This document shows, in pieces, positions 6,695 to 13,072 of a stretch of 13,072 nucleotides of DNA. The stretch's first letter is position 1. Every line of letters begins with the position of its first letter. The position numbers and the translations under genes were made by a program. The notes below the pieces were generated by a model. It searched no databases. It had not been told where the DNA came from and was given only the letters and a program-made list of their open reading frames with translations. Where the stretch lies: assembly GCA_002328745.1 (NCBI GenBank), contig DCVQ01000010.1, positions 1-13,072 on the forward strand, in the 5' to 3' direction. Origin of the DNA: Actinobacteria bacterium UBA2184 (lineage in GTDB: Bacteria > Actinomycetota > Coriobacteriia > Anaerosomatales > Anaerosomataceae).

Positions 6695-6728
6695 TATACT
6701 TGCGCGGTCTTGTAACTCATGTTACATT
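6695..6728 (+). promoter_or_regulatory. Candidate nuo promoter
   Basis: TTGCGC (6700-6705) and the extended -10 TGTTACATT (6720-6728; hexamer TACATT at 6723-6728) are separated by 17 bases, predicting a start near 6735. A second -10-like hexamer, TATACT (6695-6700, 5 of 6 consensus), lies upstream without a clear -35. Both sit in the most AT-rich part of the gap before nuoA. Confidence 0.5.
6711..6726. promoter_or_regulatory. Perfect palindrome, candidate redox/CRP-FNR-type operator
   Basis: TGTAAC-TCAT-GTTACA is a perfect 6+6 bp inverted repeat and can be read as TGTAA-N6-TTACA. The ten bases between TGT and ACA match the spacing in CRP/FNR-type sites (TGTGA-N6-TCACA) and in Rex sites (TTGTGAA-N4-TTCACAA). 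It overlaps the spacer and -10 of the candidate nuo promoter, which favours repression. The regulator's identity is inference. Confidence 0.5.
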
Positions 6729-6842
6729 GTCCCGACCGCGCCCCGGACGGGAGCCGAGCCAGACCCGTCATGAGGGCGTCGCTGTATACCGGGATGCCGC
6801 AACGCATCCGGAGGACCGCGAGCATCGGGAAGGAGAGGACCT

Positions 6843-7204
6843 GTGACGCAGACACCGGGGTTCGACTACCTCGTCGTTGGCGCGTTCGTCCTCTTCGGCA
6901 TCTTCTTCGTGGCCGCCACCGTCGCCGTCTCCAACCTGCTGTCTCCGAAAGGCACGCATCCGCCGGGCATGTACGAGCCGTACGAGTGCGGCGTCGAGCC
7001 GGTGGGTCCGCCCTGGGTGCAGTTCCGCGTCGGCTACTACGTCTACGCGCTGCTCTTCGTCGTCTTCGACATCGAGACGGTCTTCCTCTACCCGTGGGCG
7101 GTCGCCTTCAACAAGATGGGCGCCTTCATCCTCGTGGAGATGGTGATCTTCATCGGCATCCTCGCGGCCGGGCTCGCGTACGCCTGGAAGGAGGGCGCGC
7201 TGAA

Positions 7205-7214
<10 letters not shown>
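6843..7214 (+). CDS. nuoA: NADH-quinone oxidoreductase subunit A
   Basis: NuoA is a small membrane subunit of complex I next to the quinone cavity. The 123-residue protein has three predicted membrane helices (about 10-32, 62-85 and 90-115). It has the conserved loop YECGVEP with C49, the segment that in mitochondrial ND3 contains the switchable cysteine, and FDIE (D76, E78) in the second helix. The start is GTG 6843, with AGGAG (6831-6835) seven bases upstream. It is the first gene of the nuo cluster and ends ten bases inside nuoB, so translation of the two is likely coupled. Confidence 0.96.
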
Positions 7215-7682
<468 letters not shown>

Positions 7683-7711
<29 letters not shown>

Positions 7712-8135
7712 GATGCTCGCCTCGAGCGACATCGCCGCGGAGGTGCAGACCGTCCTCCTCGGCGTGGTGGCGCGCGTCTCGCCGTCGGACGCGGTCGAGG
7801 CGCTCGCGGCGTTCAAGGCCGCGGGCTACGAGTCGCTCGTGGACTTCGACGGCATCGACACCGGTGAGGCGGTCGAGCTCACCTGGCGCGTGCGGTCCTA
7901 CGCGCTCGATCTCGAGGCGTGCGTGAAGGCCACGCTGCCGTACGACGGCGAGATCCACTCGGTGTGGAACGTCTACCCGAGCGCGCTCATGCCCGAGCGC
8001 GAGACCGCCGAGCTCTTCGGCCTCAAGCTCGCGGGGCACCCGAATCCCAAGCGTCTGTTCACCACCGACGGGGTGGAGCCGCTGCTGCGCAAGGACGTCC
8101 TCATCCGCACGGTGGAGGAGGTCAAGAACCGGTGA
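7683..8135 (+). CDS. nuoC: NADH-quinone oxidoreductase subunit C
   Basis: NuoC is the 30-kDa-type peripheral subunit that packs against NuoD in the quinone-reducing module. The 150-residue protein has the family signature ERETAELFGL (E105-L114) and the preceding VWNVYPSALMP segment, ending soon after in LLRKDVL. It is separate from NuoD, unlike the fused NuoCD of E. coli, and is at the short end for free NuoC. TTG 7683 is preferred because AGGAG (7672-7676) is six bases upstream. ATG 7713 is a possible alternative without a good ribosome site, which would start just after the nuoB stop and shorten the N-terminus by ten residues. Confidence 0.93.
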
Positions 8136-9337
8136 GCGATCCCCGCGTCGACATCATGCGGGTGGGGCTGCTCTCCGAGGGCACGCACGACCCCGGCACG
8201 CCTCCGGCGGGCATCCGCCGCGCGCCGGCCGGCGTGGACGGCCTTACCACCGAGCACCTGATCATCAACATGGGGCCGCAGCACCCGTCCACGCACGGCG
8301 TGCTCCGTATGCTCATAGAGGTGGACGGCGAAGAGATCGTCACCGCCGAGGCGAGCGTGGGCTATCTCCACCGCGGCATCGAGAAGCTGGCCGAGCACCG
8401 CAAGTTCAACGCGCTCGGCACGCTTATGGACCGCGGCGACTACGTCTCGGGCATCCACGGCGAGCTTGCGGTGGCGCTCGCCGTCGAGCGGCTGATGGAG
8501 ATCGAGGTTCCCGCCAAGGCCGACTGGATCCGCTCGCTCGTGGGCGAGATCAACCGCATCGCGAGCCACCTGATCTGGTACGGCACGTTCGGCCTCGACA
8601 CGGGCGCGATGGGCCAGTTCCTCTACGCGATGCGCGACCGCGAGGCGCTGCTCGACATCCTCGAGGCCATCACCGGCCAGCGGATGACGTTCAACTACGT
8701 GCGCCCAGGCGGCGTGGTGGCCGACCTGCCCGAGGGCATCGACGATAAGATCCGCGCGTTCTGCGACACGTTCGACAGGTACCTCGACGAGCACGAGGCG
8801 CTGCTCGGCGGGAACGAGATCTTCCAGGCGCGCGTGAAGGGCATCGGCGTCATCGATGCCGAGAAGGCGCTCGCCTTCGGCCTCACCGGCGCCAACCTGC
8901 GCGCGGCGGGCGTGGACTTCGACGTCCGCAAGGCGCGGCCGTACGCCGCCTACCCCGAGCTCGATTTCGAGGTGCCGCTCGGCACCACCGGCGACGCGTG
9001 GGACCGCTACGTGGTGAGGATGGGCGAGATGCGCCAGGCGGCTCGCATGATCCGCCAGTGCATCGACGGCATGCCCGAGGGCGACTACACCGCCAAGGTA
9101 TCCAAGGCGCTCCGCCCGCCCGCGGGCGAGGTGTACGCGAGCGTCGAGTCGGCGCGCGGCGAGACGGGCATCCACCTGGTTACCGACGGCGGGGACACGC
9201 CGTACCGCATGCACTACCGCGGAGGCTCGCTCTTCGCGCTGCAGGCGCTCGAGGACATCGTGCCCGGGCACCTCATCGCGGACGTGGTGATGATGATCGG
9301 TTCGACCGACATCATGCTCGGGGAGCTGGACCGATGA
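8132..9337 (+). CDS. nuoD: NADH-quinone oxidoreductase subunit D
   Basis: NuoD, related to the large subunit of NiFe hydrogenases, forms much of the quinone headgroup site with NuoB. The 401-residue protein starts at GTG 8132, overlapping nuoC by GTGA, with GGAGGAGGT (8114-8122) nine bases upstream. H55 in GPQHPSTHGVLR and Y104 in DRGDYVS correspond to the His and Tyr that contact the quinone head in characterised complex I. Hydrogenase-type CxxC metal ligands are absent, as expected. The TFNYVRPGGV segment and the C-terminal DIMLGELDR are standard. The loop before Y104 reads ALGTLMDRGDY where the usual sequence is close to ALPYxDRLDY. The gene ends in an ATGA overlap with nuoH; no nuoE, nuoF or nuoG follows. 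Confidence 0.96.
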   Translation: MSDPRVDIMRVGLLSEGTHDPGTPPAGIRRAPAGVDGLTTEHLIINMGPQHPSTHGVLRMLIEVDGEEIVTAEASVGYLHRGIEKLAEHRKFNALGTLMDRGDYVSGIHGELAVALAVERLMEIEVPAKADWIRSLVGEINRIASHLIWYGTFGLDTGAMGQFLYAMRDREALLDILEAITGQRMTFNYVRPGGVVADLPEGIDDKIRAFCDTFDRYLDEHEALLGGNEIFQARVKGIGVIDAEKALAFGLTGANLRAAGVDFDVRKARPYAAYPELDFEVPLGTTGDAWDRYVVRMGEMRQAARMIRQCIDGMPEGDYTAKVSKALRPPAGEVYASVESARGETGIHLVTDGGDTPYRMHYRGGSLFALQALEDIVPGHLIADVVMMIGSTDIMLGELDR

Positions 9338-10344
9338 GCCCGACGCTTGCCATCATCATCCGCCTGCTGGCGATCCTCATCCTCATGCTCACCAACGGCG
9401 TGATGATGATCTACATGCTGCGCAAGGTCCTCGGCCATCTGCATATCCGCCTCGGCCCGGTTCACGTGGGTCCGTACGGTCTGCTGCAGACGCCGATGGA
9501 CGTCCTCAAGCTGCTCACGAAGGAAGACATCACGCCGCGCGCGGTGGACAAGTGGCTGTTCTTCCTCGCGCCGGCAGTCGTGGCCGTGCCGTCGCTGATG
9601 GCGTACGCGGCGCTGCCCTTCGGTGACGGGCTCGCTGCCGTGGGCCTCGAGACGGGCCTGCTCTTCACCTTCGCCGTGCTCTCGATCGTGCCCATCGGCA
9701 TCCTGATGGCGGGCTGGGCGTCGGCCAACAAGTGGTCGCTGCTCGGTGGCATGCGCGCGGCCGCCCAGCAGATCGCCTACGAGGTGCCGCTGCTGCTTTC
9801 GGTCCTCCCGGCCGTGATGATCGCCGGTACGATGAGCCTCGGCGGCATCGTCGAGGCGCAGTCCGGCACGTGGCTCGCGGTCATCCCGCGCTGGTTCATC
9901 ACCAACCCGCTGCTGTGGCCCACGTTCCTGATATTCGCGATCGCGGGCCTCGTGGAACTCAACCAGACCCCGTTCGATCTCTCCGAAGGCGAGTCCGAGA
10001 TCGTGGCGGGCTTCGCGAGCGAGTACTCGGCCATGAAGTTCGGGCTGATGTTCCTCGCGGAGTTCAGCAACCAGTTCGTGCTCTCGGCGCTCGGCGTGAC
10101 GCTGTTCTTCGGCGGCTGGATGCTGCCGTGGGCGCCGATGAGCTGGTACGAGGCCGTCCCGGTGCTCGCGCCTGCGGTCTTCATCACCAAGACCTACATC
10201 GGCATCTTCGTGATGATGTGGATCCGCGGTACCTTCCCGCGCGTGCGCATCGACCAGCTGATGGACCTGGGCTGGAAGCGCCTGATCCCGGCCGCGCTGT
10301 TCCTCATCGTGCTCACCGGCGTCATCCACAAGGTGGTGGTGTGA
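9334..10344 (+). CDS. nuoH: NADH-quinone oxidoreductase subunit H
   Basis: NuoH (ND1) is the membrane subunit that forms the quinone entry channel and links it to the proton-pumping arm. The 336-residue protein has about eight hydrophobic helices. Family segments include VGPYGLLQTPMDVLKLLTKED, GWASANKWSLLGGMRAAAQ, ISYEV-like QIAYEVPLL and TPFDLSEGESEIVAGF. Several positions usually conserved are changed: L29 where ERK normally has Glu, H37 for the usual Gln, V43-H44 for Asn-Arg in GPNRVGP, and Q211 for Arg in the N-R-T/G-PFDL motif. GGGAG (9321-9325) is eight bases before ATG 9334. The start overlaps the nuoD stop as ATGA. Confidence 0.96.
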   Translation: MSPTLAIIIRLLAILILMLTNGVMMIYMLRKVLGHLHIRLGPVHVGPYGLLQTPMDVLKLLTKEDITPRAVDKWLFFLAPAVVAVPSLMAYAALPFGDGLAAVGLETGLLFTFAVLSIVPIGILMAGWASANKWSLLGGMRAAAQQIAYEVPLLLSVLPAVMIAGTMSLGGIVEAQSGTWLAVIPRWFITNPLLWPTFLIFAIAGLVELNQTPFDLSEGESEIVAGFASEYSAMKFGLMFLAEFSNQFVLSALGVTLFFGGWMLPWAPMSWYEAVPVLAPAVFITKTYIGIFVMMWIRGTFPRVRIDQLMDLGWKRLIPAALFLIVLTGVIHKVVV

Positions 10345-10346
10345 CG

Positions 10347-10808
10347 ATGTGGGGCAAGGGACTCATCAACGGCATGCGCATCTCGATGCGCAACCTGCTG
10401 CGCGGTCCGATGACCGTGAAGTACCCGTACGAGAAGCTGGAGCTGCCCGAGCGCGCCCGGTGGGCCGTGAGGCCGAAGTACTTCGATGACGGCTCGCCCA
10501 AATGCACGGCGTGCCTCACGTGCGTGCGCGTCTGCCCCGACAACATCCTGTCCCTCGACGTGGAGACGCGCGAGGACAAGAGCAAGTACATCGAGCGGTT
10601 CGACTACGAACTCGGCGCCTGCATGATGTGCGGTCTGTGCGTGGAGGCGTGCCCGTTCGACGCCATCACGATGAGCCACGAGTACGAGCTCGCGAAGACC
10701 GATCCCGCCGGGCTCAAGGAGCTGCTGCTGGGGGAGACCGAGGCGGCCACCAACGCCCGCCACCGGGAAGAGAAGGCGCGGCTGGAAGGCGGTGAGGCCG
10801 ATGACTGA
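10347..10808 (+). CDS. nuoI: NADH-quinone oxidoreductase subunit I (two 4Fe-4S clusters)
   Basis: NuoI carries clusters N6a and N6b, which feed N2. The 153-residue protein has two ferredoxin-type motifs: C53-C56-C59 with C63 (CTACLTCVRVCP) and C92-C95-C98 with C102 (CMMCGLCVEACP), each followed by the usual hydrophobic/acidic residues. A basic amphipathic N-terminus (ISMRNLLRGP) is typical for docking to the membrane arm, and a charged tail follows the second motif. ATG 10347 is chosen with GGTGG (10332-10336) ten bases upstream. GTG 10341, overlapping the nuoH stop as GTGA, would add two residues and cannot be excluded. Without NuoG and NuoF this subunit may be the first electron acceptor from the external donor. 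Confidence 0.95.
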   Translation: MWGKGLINGMRISMRNLLRGPMTVKYPYEKLELPERARWAVRPKYFDDGSPKCTACLTCVRVCPDNILSLDVETREDKSKYIERFDYELGACMMCGLCVEACPFDAITMSHEYELAKTDPAGLKELLLGETEAATNARHREEKARLEGGEADD

Positions 10809-11301
10809 GCAGCTGCCCGCGATCACGTTCTACGTGCTGTCGTTCGCGGCGCTCGGCGGCGCCGTCTCGATGATGGCCACGCGCAACGTCGTCCATGCCG
10901 CGTTCTGGCTGCTCGAGGTCATGCTCGCAACGGCCGGCATCTACCTGCTGCTCTCGGCGGAGTTCCTCGCGCTCGTGCAGGTGCTCGTGTACGCCGGAGC
11001 GGTGGCGGTCCTCACGCTCTTCGTCATCATGCTCACGCTCAGGCGCCGCGAGGACGCGGTGCGTCCGTATCCCGTCGGCTGGGGCTCGCTCGCGCTGGCC
11101 GCGCTCCTCACGGGGATCGTGCTCGTGGCGATCACGCGCTTCGAGCCGACGCTCGCCGCGCTGCCCGAGGCGGCGCCCGGCGTCGAGGCGTTCGGGCGCG
11201 AGATGTTCTCCACCTGGATGCTCCCCTTCGAGATCGCCTCGCTCGTGCTGCTCGTGGCGCTCGTCGGCGCCGTGTGGTGGGCGGGGGGTGAGGACCGGTG
11301 A
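10801..11301 (+). CDS. nuoJ: NADH-quinone oxidoreductase subunit J
   Basis: NuoJ (ND6) is a five-helix membrane subunit near the quinone cavity and the start of the proton path. The 166-residue protein shows hydrophobic helices at about 7-25, 32-52, 57-78, 90-110 and 140-162. The conserved third helix VQVLVYAGAVAVLTLFVIML contains the Tyr/Gly positions that form the pi-bulge in structures of the family. ATG 10801 overlaps the nuoI end by 8 bases and has GGAAGG (10784-10789) eleven bases upstream; GTG 10792 is an in-frame but badly spaced alternative. Its stop overlaps the nuoK GTG. Confidence 0.94.
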   Translation: MTEQLPAITFYVLSFAALGGAVSMMATRNVVHAAFWLLEVMLATAGIYLLLSAEFLALVQVLVYAGAVAVLTLFVIMLTLRRREDAVRPYPVGWGSLALAALLTGIVLVAITRFEPTLAALPEAAPGVEAFGREMFSTWMLPFEIASLVLLVALVGAVWWAGGEDR

Positions 11302-11609
11302 GTGTCGGTCTGCCGCATCTCCTCACGCTCTCGGCGCTGCTGTTCGGCATCGGGATGTACGGCGCGCTCTCGCGCAAGAGCGCGATCATGGTCCTCATGT
11401 CGCTCGAGCTCATGGCCAACGCGGTGAACATCAACCTCGTGTCGCTCTCGCGCTTCGTCACGCCCGAGAGCATGGACGGCCAGTTCTTCGCGGTGTTCTC
11501 GATGGTCGTCTCGGCCGCCGAGATCGGGCTGGGGCTCGCGCTCGTGCTCGCCATCTACCGTCGGCTCCGCAGCGTGGAGCTCGACGCCGTCGAAGAGCTG
11601 AAGGGATAG
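11298..11609 (+). CDS. nuoK: NADH-quinone oxidoreductase subunit K
   Basis: NuoK (ND4L) is a three-helix proton-translocation subunit. The 103-residue protein has the two buried membrane glutamates of the family, E37 in VLMSLELMANAVN and E75 in SAAEIGLGLAL, equivalent to E36 and E72 of E. coli NuoK. GTG 11298 overlaps the nuoJ stop by GTGA, and a GGTGAGG-type ribosome site precedes it. The length is normal. It ends four bases before nuoL. Confidence 0.95.
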   Translation: MSVGLPHLLTLSALLFGIGMYGALSRKSAIMVLMSLELMANAVNINLVSLSRFVTPESMDGQFFAVFSMVVSAAEIGLGLALVLAIYRRLRSVELDAVEELKG

Positions 11610-11613
11610 CCGC

Positions 11614-13072
11614 ATGGCGTATGTGATAGCCATACCGCTCCTCCCCGCGCTCGCCTTCGCGATCATGGCGCCGCTCTCGCGCACGGCGCGCAACCGCCTC
11701 GTGCCGCTGTCCGTCGCGGCGGTCACCGCGTCGCTCGTCCTCTCGGCGATGGCCTTCCTCGCGGTGTGGCCGGGCGGCCATGCTGGCGAGCCCGCCTACC
11801 ACGCGTCGGCGGTCTTCGCGCACGTGGGCGACACTGCGCTTTCGGCCAGCATCGCGCTCGAGCCGCTCTCGGCGATCATGCTGCTCGTGGTGACGATCGT
11901 CGGCTTCGGCGTGCAGATCTACTCGCTCGGCTACATGCACCGCGAGGAGCGCATCGGCTGGTACTACACGGTGCTCTCGCTGTTCACGGCCGCGATGCTG
12001 CTGCTCGTGCTCGCCGACAACTTCCTCCTGCTGTTCATGTCGTGGGAGATCATGGGGCTCTGTTCGTACCTGCTCATCGGCTTCTGGCACGAGCAGGAGG
12101 CGCCGCGCCTGGCGAGCCTCAAGGCGTTCCTCACCACCCGCGTGGGCGACATCGGCTTCATGCTCGGGCTCGCCGTGATGTTCGCCGAGGTGGGCTCGTT
12201 CGACTTCGCGGCGGTGCTGCACGATCACGTCTGGACCACCGGGGCCGCCACCACCGTTGCGCTGCTGCTGCTCTTCGGCGCGATGGGCAAGAGCGCGCAA
12301 GTGCCGCTGCACACGTGGCTTCCCGACGCCATGGCCGGCCCCACGCCGGCCTCGGCGCTCATCCACGCGGCCACGATGGTCGCTGCCGGCGTCTACCTCG
12401 TGGTGCGGGCGTTCCCCATCTTCGAGGCGAGCGGGGTGGCGCTCACCGTGACGCTCGTGGTGGGCCTCGTGACGGCGCTCGTCGCGGGGCTGATCGCGGC
12501 GGTGCAGCACGACATCAAGAAGGTGCTCGCCTACTCTACGATCAGCCAGCTCGGTTTCATGTTCATCGCGCTCGGCGCGGGAAGCCCCACGGCGGCCGTC
12601 TACCACCTCGTCACGCACGCGTTCTTCAAGTCGCTGCTGTTCCTGGGGGCGGGCGTGATCATCCACGCCGCGCACACGCAGGACATGCGCGACATGGGCG
12701 GCCTGGCCAGGCACCTGCCCGTCACGACCTTCGCGTTCGGCGCGGGCGCGCTCGCGCTCGCCGGCATCGTGCCGTTCTCCGGCTTCTGGTCCAAAGACGA
12801 GATCCTCACCGTGCTCTACCACGACCACCAGTACGTGGCGCTCGGCATCGCGCTGCTTGCCGCGCTCATCACAGCCTTCTACGTGGCGCGGCTGTGGTTC
12901 CGCGTGTTCACCGGCCCCACGCAGCAAGACGAGCTTCACGAGGCGCACAAGGAGATGCTCGCTCCGATGGCGATGCTCGCGCTCATCACGGCCGTCATCG
13001 GACTCGCCGGTCCGCGCATCGGCGACTTCCTCGGGCACGTCATCCCGTGGCCCGACCTGCTGATGGCAGGCA
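11614..13072 (+). CDS. nuoL: NADH-quinone oxidoreductase subunit L (3' end outside window)
   Basis: NuoL (ND5) is the distal antiporter-like proton pump of complex I. The frame starts at ATG 11614, with AAGGGA (11601-11606) seven bases upstream, and stays open for 486 codons to the window edge. A full NuoL is about 600-700 residues, so the missing part should contain the last helices and the long lateral helix. Key residues are visible: E145 in SWEIMGLCSYLLIGFW (E. coli E144), K226 in MGKSAQVPLHTWLPDAM, the PTPASALIHAATMVAAGVYLV helix, and SKDE (K394-E396). SWEIMGLCSYLLIGF and the SKDEIL motif favour NuoL over the paralogues NuoM and NuoN. The latter two probably follow downstream, which cannot be seen here. 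Confidence 0.95.
   Translation, partial: MAYVIAIPLLPALAFAIMAPLSRTARNRLVPLSVAAVTASLVLSAMAFLAVWPGGHAGEPAYHASAVFAHVGDTALSASIALEPLSAIMLLVVTIVGFGVQIYSLGYMHREERIGWYYTVLSLFTAAMLLLVLADNFLLLFMSWEIMGLCSYLLIGFWHEQEAPRLASLKAFLTTRVGDIGFMLGLAVMFAEVGSFDFAAVLHDHVWTTGAATTVALLLLFGAMGKSAQVPLHTWLPDAMAGPTPASALIHAATMVAAGVYLVVRAFPIFEASGVALTVTLVVGLVTALVAGLIAAVQHDIKKVLAYSTISQLGFMFIALGAGSPTAAVYHLVTHAFFKSLLFLGAGVIIHAAHTQDMRDMGGLARHLPVTTFAFGAGALALAGIVPFSGFWSKDEILTVLYHDHQYVALGIALLAALITAFYVARLWFRVFTGPTQQDELHEAHKEMLAPMAMLALITAVIGLAGPRIGDFLGHVIPWPDLLMAG

Larger units (their letters stand above)
6606..6842 (+). promoter_or_regulatory. nuo upstream region and leader
   Basis: No credible gene lies here. The region contains the promoter/palindrome segment listed separately and an 8-bp inverted repeat, TGGGGTAT (6633-6640) with ATACCCCA (6682-6689). 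The leader of about 100 bases has a small hairpin at 6789-6811 (GGATGC/GCATCC, loop CGCAAC, flanking pairs with a bulged G). The strong nuoA Shine-Dalgarno lies at 6830-6838. No known riboswitch was recognised. Confidence 0.55.

Noticed and set aside
6643..6846. Short plus-strand frame (67 codons) between tRNA-Thr and nuoA
   Set aside because: It crosses the proposed promoter and leader, is Arg-rich without similarity, and lacks a convincing ribosome site.
7973..9271. Minus-strand open frame (432 codons) opposite nuoC and nuoD
   Set aside because: It mirrors the codon pattern of nuoD and lacks any family signature or ribosome site of note.
11458..13038. Minus-strand open frame (526 codons) opposite nuoK and nuoL
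   Set aside because: The translation is dominated by His, Arg, Glu and Asp with no fold or motif, while the plus strand encodes a clear NuoL.

Overview
The window is one end-to-end stretch of plus-strand genes from a high-GC bacterium (roughly two thirds G+C, judged by eye). No gap exceeds two bases from position 1 to 6475. GTG starts are common, one start is TTG, and several neighbours share 4-base GTGA/ATGA stop-start overlaps. An oxygen-labile two-subunit class I fumarase, a RicT/PSP1 protein beside tmk and holB, and a complex I cluster without nuoE, nuoF and nuoG suggest an anaerobic or microaerophilic Actinomycetota lineage such as Coriobacteriia or a relative. That placement is inference; no marker gene here settles it.

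Left block (1-6559). The 3' part of a malic enzyme gene is followed by fumarase alpha, an MFS transporter, fumarase beta, thymidylate kinase (tmk), DNA polymerase III delta-prime (holB), a RicT-like protein with a long basic tail, and tRNA-Thr(CGU). Spacing implies one transcription unit linking C4-acid metabolism to dTTP supply and clamp loading. The two fumarase subunits are separated by the MFS gene, which abuts one and overlaps the other. A perfect TATAAT near the 3' end of holB may give ricT and the tRNA their own promoter. A strong hairpin after the tRNA probably ends the unit.

Intergenic region (6560-6842). It holds the terminator-like hairpin, a promoter-like segment and a perfect 6+6 bp palindrome, TGTAAC-TCAT-GTTACA. 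The palindrome overlaps the proposed -10 of the nuo promoter and has the geometry of CRP/FNR- or Rex-type operators.

Right block (6843-13072). The complex I genes run nuoA-B-C-D-H-I-J-K-L, with nuoL cut by the window end. nuoD and nuoH overlap by 4 bases, so the NADH-input genes nuoEFG are absent from their usual place. The enzyme would keep the Fe-S/quinone module (B, C, D, I) and the membrane proton-pumping module (A, H, J, K, L), but its electron donor cannot be read from this window. NuoH carries non-canonical residues at several normally conserved quinone-chamber positions.

Functionally, malic enzyme and fumarase interconvert pyruvate, malate and fumarate, and the complex I-like enzyme would pass low-potential electrons to quinone while building an ion gradient. 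Together they fit an anaerobic respiratory or fumarate-linked metabolism.
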